Positions 46,576 through 56,077 of a DNA stretch of 64,000 nt are shown here, in pieces. Within the stretch, counting starts at the first letter, position 1, and every line of letters starts with the position of its first letter. The DNA lies in assembly GCF_001552135.1 (NCBI RefSeq), contig NZ_BCQP01000017.1:310001-374000 (forward strand). Reading direction: 5' to 3'. A program made the position numbers and the translations under genes. The notes below the pieces were generated by a model. It saw only the letters and a program-made list of their open reading frames with translations, was not told the DNA's origin and did no database searches. This DNA comes from Actinomadura chibensis NBRC 106107. Its GTDB lineage: Bacteria; Actinomycetota; Actinomycetes; Streptosporangiales; Streptosporangiaceae.

Positions 46576-46587
46576 CCCGCCGGGCCC

Positions 46588-47541
46588 TCAGAGCGCGACC
46601 TTGAGGACGCCGGTCAGCGCGAGCTGCGCCAGCGACAGCGGCACGAGCCAGCCCCAGGCGAGTTTTTGCAGCTGGTCCTCGCGCATGCGCGGGTAGCTGA
46701 CCCGGAACCAGATCACGCAGAACGCGAGCACGGCGACCTTGAGCAGCGTCCAGAGCCAGCCCAGCTCGGTGTTCAGGAACGGGCCCTTCCAGCCGCCGAG
46801 GAACAGCACGGCCGTCAGCCCGCACAGGACGACGATCCCCGCGTACTCGGCCAGCAGGAAGAACGCGAACCGCAGCCCGCCGTACTCCGTGTACGGGCCG
46901 AAGATGATCTCCGAGTCGGCGACCGGCATGTCGAACGGCGGGCGGCGCAGCTCCGCGAGCCCCGCGACGAAGAACACGACGGCGCCGACCGCCTGCCAGG
47001 GCAGCCAGTACCAGCGCCACTCGCCGACGATGCCCTGGAGGGAGAGCGTCCCGGCGGCCATCGCGACCGACGACGCGGCGAACACCATCGGCAGCTCGTA
47101 CGACATGAGCTGCGCGGCGACCCGCATCCCGCCGAGCAGCGAGTACTTGTTCGCGCTCGCCCAGCCCGCCATGATCGCGCCGATCACGCCGACGCCCATC
47201 ACGGCCAGCGCGAAGAAGACGCCCGGCCCGAGGTCGAGCGCCACCTGCCCGCCGGGCCCGATCGGGATGACGAGCAGCACCAGCAGGTAGGGGACGAGCG
47301 CCACGCCCGGGGCCAGCTTGAACACCCACCGGTCGGCGTCGCGCGGGACCACGTCCTCCTTCTGCGCGAACTTCACGCCGTCGGCGACGAGCTGCGCCCA
47401 GCCGTGGAAGGCGCCCGCGTACATGGGTCCGAGACGGCCCTGCATGTGCGCCATCACCTTGTGCTCGGCCTGCCCGACGAGCAGCGGCAGCAGCGCGAAC
47501 GCGCCCGCCACCAGCGCGAGCTTGACCACGACCTCAAGCAT
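46588..47541 (-). CDS. nuoH: NADH-quinone oxidoreductase subunit H
   Basis: A protein of 317 residues with eight or so TM helices. It has the quinone-chamber loops (HMQGRLGPMYAGAFHGWAQL, GWASANKYSLLGGMR, ELRRPPFDMPVADSE, then EYGGLRFAFFLLAEY). It links the peripheral and membrane arms. It overlaps the nuoC stop by eight bases, so here nuoC is followed directly by nuoH with no nuoD-G between. Confidence 0.95.
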   Translation of the reverse strand: MLEVVVKLALVAGAFALLPLLVGQAEHKVMAHMQGRLGPMYAGAFHGWAQLVADGVKFAQKEDVVPRDADRWVFKLAPGVALVPYLLVLLVIPIGPGGQVALDLGPGVFFALAVMGVGVIGAIMAGWASANKYSLLGGMRVAAQLMSYELPMVFAASSVAMAAGTLSLQGIVGEWRWYWLPWQAVGAVVFFVAGLAELRRPPFDMPVADSEIIFGPYTEYGGLRFAFFLLAEYAGIVVLCGLTAVLFLGGWKGPFLNTELGWLWTLLKVAVLAFCVIWFRVSYPRMREDQLQKLAWGWLVPLSLAQLALTGVLKVAL

Positions 47542-48094
47542 CGGGCCCCCAGTCGTCGGGTACGCCGGGTGGCCGCATACGGCGCCGGCTGGGCGCGCCG
47601 TGCCCCGATTCGCCGGGTTCCTTCGCGCCCGGCCACGGCTTGGCGACGCGGGCGGCGAGGACGAAGTCCTTGCGGAGCGGGTGGCCCTCGAAACCGTCCG
47701 GGAGCAGCAGCGGGACGAGGTTCGGGTGCCCCTCGAACAGGACGCCGAACATCTCCGCCGTCTCCCGCTCGTGCCACGCCGCGCCCCGGTAGACGCCCGT
47801 CGCGGTCGGCAGGACGGGTTTCCGCTTCGGCACGCGCGTCCGGATCAGCAGGTGGTGGCGGCGTTCGAGCGAGTACACGTGGACGACCACGGCGAAGCCG
47901 TCGGCCAGTTCGTCCACGCCGGTCAGCCAGTCGAAGAAGCCGCAGGACAGCTCGTCGCGGGCGAAGGCCAGCGCGTCCAGCCAGTGCTCGGGCGGGACGC
48001 CGACCGCGAGCCCGCCGGTCGTCTCCTCGGTGCTGATCTCGTCGCCGTAGCGGGACGTCCAGGCGTCGTGGAGGGCCTCGGCCTCGGGGCTCAC
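47534..48094 (-). CDS. nuoC: NADH-quinone oxidoreductase subunit C
   Basis: A protein of 186 residues, the 30-kDa subunit type: [10 protein letters not shown], the signature [23 protein letters not shown], then [17 protein letters not shown] short Pro/Arg-rich tail follows. It is not fused to a D subunit. ATG overlaps the nuoB stop (ATGA). Confidence 0.93.
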   Translation of the reverse strand: MSPEAEALHDAWTSRYGDEISTEETTGGLAVGVPPEHWLDALAFARDELSCGFFDWLTGVDELADGFAVVVHVYSLERRHHLLIRTRVPKRKPVLPTATGVYRGAAWHERETAEMFGVLFEGHPNLVPLLLPDGFEGHPLRKDFVLAARVAKPWPGAKEPGESGHGAPSRRRMRPPGVPDDWGPDA

Positions 48095-49017
48095 CGGTCG
48101 CGCCCGATCTGGTCGTCGTGGCCGTCGTCGTGATCGTCGTCCATCAGGCCGGGGATGATCGACGGGTCGTGCCGGTCGGTGTCGTCCGCGATGGGCGCGA
48201 CGGGGCGCGTCACCTCGTCGTCCGTGACCGGCACGTTGGGACGGGTCACCTCGTCGTCCTCGATCGGCGCGACGGGGATGGTCACGTCGTCCGGGCGCAC
48301 CGGCTCCTCCCCGAGGTGCTGGACGGGCACGGTCGCGTCGTCGGCGCCGTCCGGCGGGGACGCCTCGCCCGCGTCCCCGTTCGCGGCCTCGCCCATGACG
48401 TCCCAGTGCTCGAACGTCTCGTCCTCCCGCGGAGGCGGCGGCTGGATCGGGCGGCGCAGCACCGTCGCGGTGAACGGCCGCGGCCCCGGCGGCGGGGACG
48501 ACGGCTCACCGCCACCGCCGTACCGGTCCCCGAGCGACTCGGCCGCGATCTTCTCCTGCAGATGGACGATCCCCTGGAGCAGCGCCTCCGGACGGGGCGG
48601 GCAGCCCGGCACGTACACGTCCACCGGGATGATCTGGTCGACGCCCTTGGTCACGCAGTAGGAGTCCCAGTAGGGCCCGCCGCAGTTGGAGCACGCGCCG
48701 AACGAGATGACGTATTTGGGCTCGGGCATCTGCTCGTACAGGCGGCGCACCGCGGGCGCCATCTTGTCGCTGACGGTGCCGGACACGACCATGAGGTCGG
48801 CCTGCCGCGGACCGGGCGCGAACGGGATCACGCCGAGCCGGATGAAGTCGTGCCGCGCCATGGACGTCGCGATGAACTCGATGGCGCAGCAGGCCAGGCC
48901 GAAGTTGAAGACCCACAGCGAGTAGCGGCGGCCCCAGTTGAGCACGAACTTGACCGGCTTCGGCGCGAGCCGCGACAGCGGCCCGACGCTCGGCGGGGGT
49001 AGATCGACGGTGCCCAC
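48091..49017 (-). CDS. nuoB: NADH-quinone oxidoreductase subunit B with long acidic C-terminal extension
   Basis: A protein of 308 residues. The core (about 1-165) has the N2 cluster ligands Cys 43, 44, 109 and 139 ([30 protein letters not shown]). The usual NuoB ends near here. About 140 further residues are Pro-rich, then Asp-rich with tandem copies of a DDEVTRP-x-x-P-x-x-DD unit (roughly residues 250-285) and an Asp/His tail. Starts at GTG 49017, 10 bp after nuoA. Confidence 0.94.
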   Translation of the reverse strand: MGTVDLPPPSVGPLSRLAPKPVKFVLNWGRRYSLWVFNFGLACCAIEFIATSMARHDFIRLGVIPFAPGPRQADLMVVSGTVSDKMAPAVRRLYEQMPEPKYVISFGACSNCGGPYWDSYCVTKGVDQIIPVDVYVPGCPPRPEALLQGIVHLQEKIAAESLGDRYGGGGEPSSPPPGPRPFTATVLRRPIQPPPPREDETFEHWDVMGEAANGDAGEASPPDGADDATVPVQHLGEEPVRPDDVTIPVAPIEDDEVTRPNVPVTDDEVTRPVAPIADDTDRHDPSIIPGLMDDDHDDGHDDQIGRDR

Positions 49018-49027
49018 GGGAGCATTG

Positions 49028-49399
49028 TTACACCCAGGACAGCACGCCCTTCTTGCCCGCGTACGCGAGCCCGACCGCGAGGAAGGCGAGGAACACGAAC
49101 ATCTCGCCGAGGGTGGTCGCGCCGTACCCCGGGTCGGAGAAGACCGTCGCCCACGGGAACAGGAACACCGCGTCGACGGCGAACACGACGTACAGGTAAG
49201 CGAAGACGTAGTAGCGGACGTACGAATGCGCCCACCCCTCGCCCACCGGATCGACGCCGCATTCGTACGTCGTCAGTTTCTCCGCCGTGGGACGGTGCGG
49301 ACGAAGCATCCGGTTGGCGGTGAGCGCACCGCCGACGATTCCCGCGCCGACGAGGAGCAGAGCAACCACGACGACATATGTGTCGAAATAGTTATGCAC
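49028..49399 (-). CDS. nuoA: NADH-quinone oxidoreductase subunit A
   Basis: A protein of 123 residues with three TM helices, the signature [14 protein letters not shown] in the first loop, and Asp/Glu residues in helices 2 and 3 ([19 protein letters not shown]). First gene of the cluster, GTG start at 49399. Confidence 0.95.
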   Translation of the reverse strand: MHNYFDTYVVVVALLLVGAGIVGGALTANRMLRPHRPTAEKLTTYECGVDPVGEGWAHSYVRYYVFAYLYVVFAVDAVFLFPWATVFSDPGYGATTLGEMFVFLAFLAVGLAYAGKKGVLSWV

Positions 49400-49556
49400 C
49401 AGATCCTCCCCGGCTGCGTCTCATCCAGTATCCCCGTGTCGGGCCACGCGGGGGCACTGTGACCTTGTACCTCCACACCGGGGGCAGCAGGATGTCATGG
49501 TTTTACTGCACACTAGATTTGCATTGGGGTCAGTTGACCTGGAAGGACGTGACAGG

Positions 49557-50864
49557 ATGAGCAACCCTCCGCCGCCCCCGGGCTGGGACCCCCCGGGCGG
49601 TGCCTCCTGGCCGCCTCCGCCGCCGCCCGCCGGACCGGGCGGACCGGGTCCGGGCGGGCCCGGAACCCCCGGCGGACCTGGGGCTCCCGGTGGAGTGGGC
49701 CCCGGCGGACCGCCGCCTCCGCCCGGTGGCTACGGCGGCCCCGGCACGCCGCCGCCCTTCTTCCCGCCGCCGCCCGGCGGCCCGCTCGGCCCCGGCATGC
49801 CGCCGCCGAAGCGCGGCGGAGGCGGCGCGGTGATCGCGGCGATCCTCGGCGGCGCGGTGGTCGTGCTGGTCCTGATCGGCGTCGTGGTGTACGTGCTGAC
49901 CGCGGGCAGCGGCAAGTCGCCGGAGGAGAAGCTGACCGCGGCGGCCGTCAGCATGGACTCCGCCCGCGCGGTCACGCTGAAGGGCACCATGGGCGGCACG
50001 GGGACGCTGAACGGTGAGGTGAACGTCACCAAGGGCGGGCGCGCGGCCGGCGACGTCACCTGGAACGGCGACAGCGTGACGCTGCTCTCGGCCGACGGCA
50101 AGCTGTTCGTGAAGGCCGACTCCGCGTACTGGAAGAAGGAGCTGTCCTCGAACGACGACCCGTTCTTCCTGACGTCCGGCCAGCAGTGGGGGCGGCTCAG
50201 CCCCGACGAGCTGAACCTCGACTTCAAGGCCCAGCTCTCGCCGGCGGCGCTGGCGGGCAAGCTGCGCGCCGCGCGGACGTCGAGCGTCAAGCCCATCAAG
50301 ACGACCTGGCAGGGCAAGAAGGCGCTGAAGTTCAGCACGTTCTCCTCCACCCTGTACATCACCGACGAGGACGACGCCGAGCTGCTCCGCTACGAGGCGA
50401 CGACGCCGCGGGTGCGCGTCGACGTCACGCCGAAGAGCTCCAGCGACGCCTCGTCCGTCCTGTCCAACATGCGGACGAGCATCGGTGAGCTGAAGGACTC
50501 CTTCAACGGCTCCGCCCAGCCGCGCGTCGCCGAGTGGAAGCGCGGCGGCTGCAACGGCGACTCCGGCTGCACGGTCGAGGCGAAGATCCGCCCGCCGTAC
50601 GACGTGGAGACGCCCGTCACGATCGACGTCCGGTTCCGGCTCACCGCGGGGACGCTGACCGGCCGCGACCTCGGCAACTGCACGACCCGCATCACGATGA
50701 CCAGCTCCACCCCGCAGTGGGCGAGCTGCCGGGTCACGAGCAGCTCGTGGACGAGCTGGGCGAAGGCCACCGGCGGCACGTTCTACAAGCACGCCTCCTA
50801 CAAGGTGATCGGCGCGACCTCCGAAGAGGTCTCGTCGATGCAGAGCGGCCTCGACAGCGAGTAG
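49557..50864 (+). CDS. proline-rich single-TM protein with extracytoplasmic domain (paralogue of 51099)
   Basis: A protein of 435 residues from ATG 49557. The N-terminal 85 residues are almost wholly Pro/Gly (disordered, cytoplasmic), with one TM helix (about 97-120). The extracytoplasmic domain has a lipoprotein-like beta pattern (LKGTMGGTGTLNGEVNVTKGG, LLSADGKLFVKADSAYWKKEL), followed by a cysteine-bearing C-terminal part (GGCNGDSGCTVEAKI, LGNCTTRITM, QWASCRV). The same four-Cys C-terminal pattern occurs in the next gene. Function unknown; a surface sensor or wall-interacting protein is possible. Confidence 0.75.
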   Translation: MSNPPPPPGWDPPGGASWPPPPPPAGPGGPGPGGPGTPGGPGAPGGVGPGGPPPPPGGYGGPGTPPPFFPPPPGGPLGPGMPPPKRGGGGAVIAAILGGAVVVLVLIGVVVYVLTAGSGKSPEEKLTAAAVSMDSARAVTLKGTMGGTGTLNGEVNVTKGGRAAGDVTWNGDSVTLLSADGKLFVKADSAYWKKELSSNDDPFFLTSGQQWGRLSPDELNLDFKAQLSPAALAGKLRAARTSSVKPIKTTWQGKKALKFSTFSSTLYITDEDDAELLRYEATTPRVRVDVTPKSSSDASSVLSNMRTSIGELKDSFNGSAQPRVAEWKRGGCNGDSGCTVEAKIRPPYDVETPVTIDVRFRLTAGTLTGRDLGNCTTRITMTSSTPQWASCRVTSSSWTSWAKATGGTFYKHASYKVIGATSEEVSSMQSGLDSE

Positions 50865-50885
50865 GGGCTCGCCCCTCGCGACCCC

Positions 50886-50936
50886 GGGTGCCCGGCGGCG
50901 CTTTCCCAAGATCGGGAACAGCGCCGCCGGGCACCC
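50886..50936 (+). terminator. terminator after the gene at 49557
   Basis: A perfect 17-bp stem (GGGTGCCCGGCGGCGCT with its complement) continuing into an inner TTCCC/GGGAA stem, 21 bp after the stop, followed by TTATGCTCGTTGG. Confidence 0.85.
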
Positions 50937-51098
50937 TTATGCTCGTTGGGGACGCCCCAGGGCCGGCGGCCCCCGAATCCGTGACCGAAACCGTCCGGAC
51001 ACCGCCGGCGGCATTCCCGGGCGCCGTCCGGATTCCTTGCTTTGTGCCTGACGGTCGGGCCGCGACCCGGCCCCGGAAGTGAGCAGAGTGAGCCCCCA

Positions 51099-52340
51099 GT
51101 GAGCGTTGAACAGGACGACCCGTCACCCGCGCCCGCCGCGCCGCGGCCCCCGCTCCCCCACCCGCCGCCCCCGCGGGCGGTGTTCAGGAGGCGGCGGCTG
51201 GCCGTCGCGGCCGGGGCGGCGGCGGCCGTCGTGGCGGTCGGCGCGGGCGCCGCGGTCGCGCTGACCGGGGACGGCGAGCCGGCCGGAAGGCCGGTGAAGC
51301 CGACCGTGTCCGCCGCGCCCCCGGAGTGGTCGGTCAAGGCGGGACGGCTGCTCACGTCCGGTCCGGGCGTCCGCTACGACGGGGCGCTGACGGTGGGCGG
51401 CAGGACCGTGCTCGCCCGGCTGCGGATCACCCCGGCGGGCTCGGCGACCGGCACGCTGACGGCCGGTCCGCTGACGGCGTCCGTCGTCGCCGTCGACAAC
51501 GCGACATATCTCAAGGCGGGGCTCGCGTTCTGGCGCGACTACGCGGGCGAGGTCGCGCACCCCGAGTACTACGCCGGACGCTGGGCGAAGGCCCCCGCCG
51601 CCCTGCCCGGCTTCGACGTCGCGAGCGTGCTCGGCCCGGAGGCGATCGCCCGGACGCTCGCGAAGGCCCCCCGGCGCCCGGCCACGGAGGACGTCGGCGG
51701 ACGTCCCGCCTACAAGGTCAGGACGCCGACCGCCGAGTACCTGGTGGCGTCGGCGGCGCCGTACCGGCTGCTGGCGGTGCGCGCGACCGGGCCGAACGCG
51801 CCGTGGTTCACGGCCGCGCCGGTGGCGGCGCCCGCGCCGGTGTTCGCCGAGCTGCGGTCCCGGGTGGCCCGGCTCGGCGGGGCCGCCGATCCGGGGCTGC
51901 GCTTCCGTCCCGGGACGCTCACGTTCAGCAACTGCGACCAGAACACGAACGGCTGCACGGTGACCGTCCCCGCCACATTGGACTCTCCCGCCGGAACGGT
52001 TCCGTCCGGGGCGCGGGCGGCGCTGCGGGCGGCGATCACCTCGCGCGGGCGGCCGCTCGGGTCGTGCGCCGAGTCGAAGCCGGTCCCGGCGAGCCGGGCG
52101 CTGGTGCTGACCTGCACCGTGAAGAGCGGGCTGTGGCGGCGCTGGGTGCGGACCGCGCTCGACAACCCCGGCTCGTACCCGTACGCGGCGACGGCCCAGG
52201 TCATCGGGGAGGCGGTGGCGGTGGCGGACGTCCCGAAGCTGCTCGCCGCCGTCGACCGCGAGCGGGCCTCGGTCGCCCAGCCGGAACCGGCCACGCCGGG
52301 CACGCCGGGCTTCGGCCCGCCCGAATCGGGCCCGGCCTGA
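51099..52340 (+). CDS. proline-rich single-TM protein with extracytoplasmic domain (paralogue of 49557)
   Basis: A protein of 413 residues from GTG 51099 (weak ribosome site). Pro-rich cytoplasmic N-terminus (about 1-30), TM helix (about 34-56), then an extracytoplasmic domain sharing with its neighbour the order of a lipoprotein-like beta region (VDNATYLKAGLAFWRDY), NCDQNTNGCTVTVP, LGSCAESK and LVLTCTVKSGLWRRW, ending in a domain with AQVIGEAVAV. Tandem duplication with strong divergence. No function assigned. Confidence 0.7.
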   Translation: MSVEQDDPSPAPAAPRPPLPHPPPPRAVFRRRRLAVAAGAAAAVVAVGAGAAVALTGDGEPAGRPVKPTVSAAPPEWSVKAGRLLTSGPGVRYDGALTVGGRTVLARLRITPAGSATGTLTAGPLTASVVAVDNATYLKAGLAFWRDYAGEVAHPEYYAGRWAKAPAALPGFDVASVLGPEAIARTLAKAPRRPATEDVGGRPAYKVRTPTAEYLVASAAPYRLLAVRATGPNAPWFTAAPVAAPAPVFAELRSRVARLGGAADPGLRFRPGTLTFSNCDQNTNGCTVTVPATLDSPAGTVPSGARAALRAAITSRGRPLGSCAESKPVPASRALVLTCTVKSGLWRRWVRTALDNPGSYPYAATAQVIGEAVAVADVPKLLAAVDRERASVAQPEPATPGTPGFGPPESGPA

Positions 52341-52931
52341 CCTGGCGGTCCCGTCGGCGGGACAGAACGCGCACAGGCCGCGAAGCGGGCCGCGCCGGTG
52401 GGTTCGCGAGCGCCACGCAAGGCCCGGTGCAGGTGAACTTTATTCCGCCTGTCTACACTTCGGGACGTGAACGCCACGCCCGCGGGGAGCCGCGGCTCCT
52501 CGACGAACCTCGCGCGGCGCCTGGTCAGGCGGCTGCACGTCGACCTGTGCCGGCAGCGCAGCAGCCTGTGTCGACGATGAACTCGGGGACCCGCCGGGGT
52601 CGTACCACGGGATAGGACCTGCCCGAATCCGGGAGGGCCCAGTGAACCCCGCATCGGAGTGATACGTCTTGTGTTACGGGGTCACGACCTCCCAGGAAGC
52701 GGGACGTCACACGACGGGCGGAGTGGCGGCCCCGGTCCATGCCTCGAAGGACCGGCGGCGACCGGCGACCGGACGCGGCGGCTTGTCGCAGCGTGCCGTC
52801 ATCCCGGTGAGCAGTCCGTCCCCGACACCATCATCGAAGCCCGGACATACCATGAAGGTAATCCTAAGTAGCATCACGTTCCTGGGTGCCTCCCCCAGGA
52901 CGGATGCTGCGCGTCGAGGAGGTCTTCCTCT
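52341..52931. other. intergenic region upstream of korA
   Basis: About 590 bp with no gene I can support. A TACACT box (52454-52459) is a possible -10 element without a convincing -35. Just before korA the sequence GAGGA-GGTCT-TCCTC can form a small hairpin that includes the GGAGG ribosome site. Confidence 0.4.
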
Positions 52932-54779
52932 GTGACCAAACAGGTCCAGCAGCTCGACCGCGTCATCATCCGCTTCGCCGGGGACTCCGGCGACGGGATG
53001 CAGTTGACCGGCGACCGCTTCACCCAGGAGACCGCGGCGTTCGGCAACGACTTGTCGACCTTGCCGAACTTCCCGGCCGAAATCCGCGCCCCCGCCGGGA
53101 CCCTCCCCGGCGTTTCCAGCTTCCAGTTGCACTTCGCCGACCACGACATCCTCACGCCGGGCGACGCGCCCAACGTCCTGGTCGCGATGAACCCGGCCGC
53201 CCTGAAGGCCAACCTCGGCGACCTGCCCCGCGGGGCCGACCTCATCGTCAACACCGACGAGTTCACCAAGCGGAACCTCGCCAAGGTGGGCTACGAGACG
53301 AACCCCGTCGAGGACGACTCGCTCGCCGAGTACCGGGTGCACGCGCTGCCGCTCACCTCGATGACCGTCACCGCGCTCACCGACTACGACATCTCCAAGA
53401 AGGACGCGGAGCGCGCGAAGAACATGTTCGCGCTCGGGCTGCTGTCCTGGCTGTACCACCGTCCCACCGAGGGAACGATCTCCTTCCTGGAGAAGAAGTT
53501 CGGCAACAAGCCCGAGATCATGAAGGCCAACATCGCGGCCTTCCAGGCGGGCTGGTCCTACGGCGAGACCACCGAGGCGTTCTCGGTGCAGTACGAGATC
53601 AAGCCCGCCGAGCACGAGCCCGGCCTGTACCGCAACATCACCGGAAACCTCGCGCTCGCCTACGGCCTCGTCGCCGCGGGCGTGCAGAGCGGGCTGCCGA
53701 TCTTCCTCGGCTCGTACCCGATCACCCCGGCGTCCGACATCCTGCACGAGATGTCGAAGCACAAGCGGTTCGGCGTCCGGACGTTCCAGGCCGAGGACGA
53801 GATCGCCGCGGTCGGCGCGGCGCTCGGCGCCTCCTTCGGCGGGTCGCTCGGCGTCACCACGACGTCCGGCCCCGGCATCGCGCTGAAGAGCGAGACGATC
53901 GGGCTCGGCGTCGCGACCGAGCTTCCGCTGCTGGTCATCGACGTGCAGCGGGCGGGCCCGTCCACCGGGATGCCGACCAAGACCGAGCAGGCCGACCTGA
54001 TGCAGGCCATGTACGGCCGCAACGGCGAGGCGCCCGTCCCGGTGATCGCGCCGCAGTCGCCGTCGGACTGCTTCGACGCCGCGATCGAGGCCGCCCGGAT
54101 CGCGGTGAAGTACCGCACCCCGGTGATCATCCTGTCGGACGGCTACCTCGCCAACGGCTCCGAGCCGTGGCGGCTGCCGGACGTCGCGTCGCTGCCGACG
54201 ATCGAGCCCGGCTTCGCCGCGCCCGCGGCGGACGGCGCCGAGTTCCAGCCGTTCGCCCGCGACGCCGACACCCTCGCGCGCCCGTGGGCGGTGCCGGGGA
54301 CGGCGGGCCTGGAGCACCGGATCGGCGGCCTGGAGAAGGCCGACATCACCGGCAACATCTCCTACGACCCCGCCAACCACGACCGCATGACGAGGCTCCG
54401 GCAGGCCAAGGTCGAGGGCATCGCGAACGACATCGCGCCGCTCGCGGTGGACGACCCGTCCGGCGCGGCGCGCGTCCTCGTCCTCGGGTGGGGCGGGACG
54501 TACGGCGCGATCTCGGCGGGAGTGCGGCGCGTCCGGGCGTCCGGGCGGAACATCGCGCAGGCCCACCTGCGCCACCTCAACCCGTTCCCCGCGAACCTGC
54601 CCGAGGTGCTGCGGTCCTACGACAGGGTCGTCGTGCCGGAGATCAACCTCGGCCAGCTCGCGATGCTGCTGCGCGGCCGGTACCTCGTCGACGTGATCGG
54701 CTACAACCAGGTCCGCGGCCTGCCCTTCAAGGCCGAAGAGCTGCAGGGCGTCATCCAGGATGTGATCGACAGTGAGTGA
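52932..54779 (+). CDS. korA: 2-oxoacid:ferredoxin oxidoreductase subunit alpha (2-oxoglutarate type)
   Basis: A protein of 615 residues from GTG 52932, with GAGGAGG nine bases upstream. The N-terminal gamma domain (RFAGDSGDGMQLTG, residues 14-27) is fused to the alpha/pyrimidine-binding domain (GNLALAYGLVAAG from 238; YPITP at 262-266; TSGPGIALKSETIGL; GPSTGMPTKTEQADL). This gamma-alpha fusion is the actinobacterial KorA form. With KorB it oxidatively decarboxylates 2-oxoglutarate to succinyl-CoA and reduces ferredoxin, bypassing the NAD-linked dehydrogenase. It overlaps korB by eight bases. Confidence 0.95.
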   Translation: MTKQVQQLDRVIIRFAGDSGDGMQLTGDRFTQETAAFGNDLSTLPNFPAEIRAPAGTLPGVSSFQLHFADHDILTPGDAPNVLVAMNPAALKANLGDLPRGADLIVNTDEFTKRNLAKVGYETNPVEDDSLAEYRVHALPLTSMTVTALTDYDISKKDAERAKNMFALGLLSWLYHRPTEGTISFLEKKFGNKPEIMKANIAAFQAGWSYGETTEAFSVQYEIKPAEHEPGLYRNITGNLALAYGLVAAGVQSGLPIFLGSYPITPASDILHEMSKHKRFGVRTFQAEDEIAAVGAALGASFGGSLGVTTTSGPGIALKSETIGLGVATELPLLVIDVQRAGPSTGMPTKTEQADLMQAMYGRNGEAPVPVIAPQSPSDCFDAAIEAARIAVKYRTPVIILSDGYLANGSEPWRLPDVASLPTIEPGFAAPAADGAEFQPFARDADTLARPWAVPGTAGLEHRIGGLEKADITGNISYDPANHDRMTRLRQAKVEGIANDIAPLAVDDPSGAARVLVLGWGGTYGAISAGVRRVRASGRNIAQAHLRHLNPFPANLPEVLRSYDRVVVPEINLGQLAMLLRGRYLVDVIGYNQVRGLPFKAEELQGVIQDVIDSE

Positions 54780-55884
54780 CAGCGGAGCGCCGAACGGAAA
54801 CGGCGCCTCGAACGGAAACGGCTCCACGGACGGGTCCGGGAACGGGCGCGGCCTGCTCTCGCTGGTCCCGAAGACCGACGTGAAGCAGACCATGAAGGAC
54901 TTCAAGACCGACCAGGAGGTGCGCTGGTGCCCCGGGTGCGGTGACTACGCGATCCTCGCGGCGGTCCAGTCCTTCCTGCCGGAGCTCGGGCTGCGCCGCG
55001 AGAACATCACGTTCGTGTCGGGGATCGGCTGCTCGTCGCGGTTCCCGTACTACATGAACACCTACGGGTTCCACTCGATCCACGGCCGCGCGCCCGCGAT
55101 CGCCACGGGCCTCGCGACGTCGCGCCCGGACCTGTCGGTGTGGGTCGTGACCGGCGACGGCGACGCCCTCTCCATCGGCGGCAACCACCTGATCCACGCG
55201 CTGCGCCGCAACGTCAACCTGAAGATCCTGCTGTTCAACAACCGGATCTACGGGCTGACGAAGGGGCAGTACTCGCCCACGTCCGAGATCGGCAAGATCA
55301 CCAAGTCGACCCCGATGGGCTCGCTGGACGCCCCGTTCAACCCGCTGTCGCTGGCGATCGGCGCGGAGGGCACGTTCGTCGCCCGGACGATCGACTCCGA
55401 CCGCAAGCACCTCCAGTCGGTGCTGCGGGCGGCGGCCCAGCACCGCGGCACCGCGCTGGTCGAGATCTACCAGAACTGCAACATCTTCAACGACAACGCG
55501 TTCGAGCCGTTGAAGGACGCCGCCGTCCGCGACGATGTCACGGTCCGGCTGGAGCACGGCGAGCCGATCATCTTCGGCGCGGACCGGTCCAAGGCGCTGC
55601 GGCGGTCCGCGTCCGGGTCGTTCGAGGTCGTGAACGTCGCCGATGTGGACGCGTCGGAAATCGCCGTCCACGATGCCCACAACCCGGACCCGTCGATGGC
55701 GTTCGCGCTGTCCCGGCTCGACCAGCCGGCGTTCGAGCACACCCCGATCGGGATCTTCCGCGATGTGGACCGCCCGTCCTACGACGAGCTGATGCGGGCC
55801 CAGCTCGACGAGGCCGTCGAGCGGCAGGGCGCGGGCGACCTCGCCGCCCTGCTCGGCAGCGGGGACACCTGGCGCATCGACTGA
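54772..55884 (+). CDS. korB: 2-oxoacid:ferredoxin oxidoreductase subunit beta
   Basis: A protein of 370 residues from GTG 54772. A Gly/Asn/Ser-rich N-terminal 28 residues precede the beta domain. [4Fe-4S] ligand Cys are in RWCPGCGDYA (53, 56) and GIGCSSR (87), with a further Cys in QNCNIFND. The thiamine-diphosphate motif is GDGD 128-131 to NN 156-157 (ILLFNNRIYGLTKGQ). It completes the KorAB enzyme. The use of ferredoxin as acceptor is known for the family. Confidence 0.95.
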   Translation: MSDSGAPNGNGASNGNGSTDGSGNGRGLLSLVPKTDVKQTMKDFKTDQEVRWCPGCGDYAILAAVQSFLPELGLRRENITFVSGIGCSSRFPYYMNTYGFHSIHGRAPAIATGLATSRPDLSVWVVTGDGDALSIGGNHLIHALRRNVNLKILLFNNRIYGLTKGQYSPTSEIGKITKSTPMGSLDAPFNPLSLAIGAEGTFVARTIDSDRKHLQSVLRAAAQHRGTALVEIYQNCNIFNDNAFEPLKDAAVRDDVTVRLEHGEPIIFGADRSKALRRSASGSFEVVNVADVDASEIAVHDAHNPDPSMAFALSRLDQPAFEHTPIGIFRDVDRPSYDELMRAQLDEAVERQGAGDLAALLGSGDTWRID

Positions 55885-55903
55885 TCGCCGCGCGATTCGC
55901 GCA

Positions 55904-55934
55904 GGCCCGGCCCCGGTTCGACCGGGGCCGGGCC
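55904..55934 (+). terminator. terminator of korAB
   Basis: A perfect 14-bp stem GGCCCGGCCCCGGT/ACCGGGGCCGGGCC with a 3-base loop, 19 bp after the korB stop, followed by GTTTCGTGT. Confidence 0.88.
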
Positions 55935-56077
55935 GTTTCGTGTATTGAGACGCCGCGAACGGGGCACGGTTGAACACGTCGGTGATCGACCGGGGACGTT
56001 CCGGACATGCCGTGTTCGCGAGCGGCACCCCGTCCTGCAAGACTGACTAGATCATGTGAAACGTCGGGGAGGTGACG

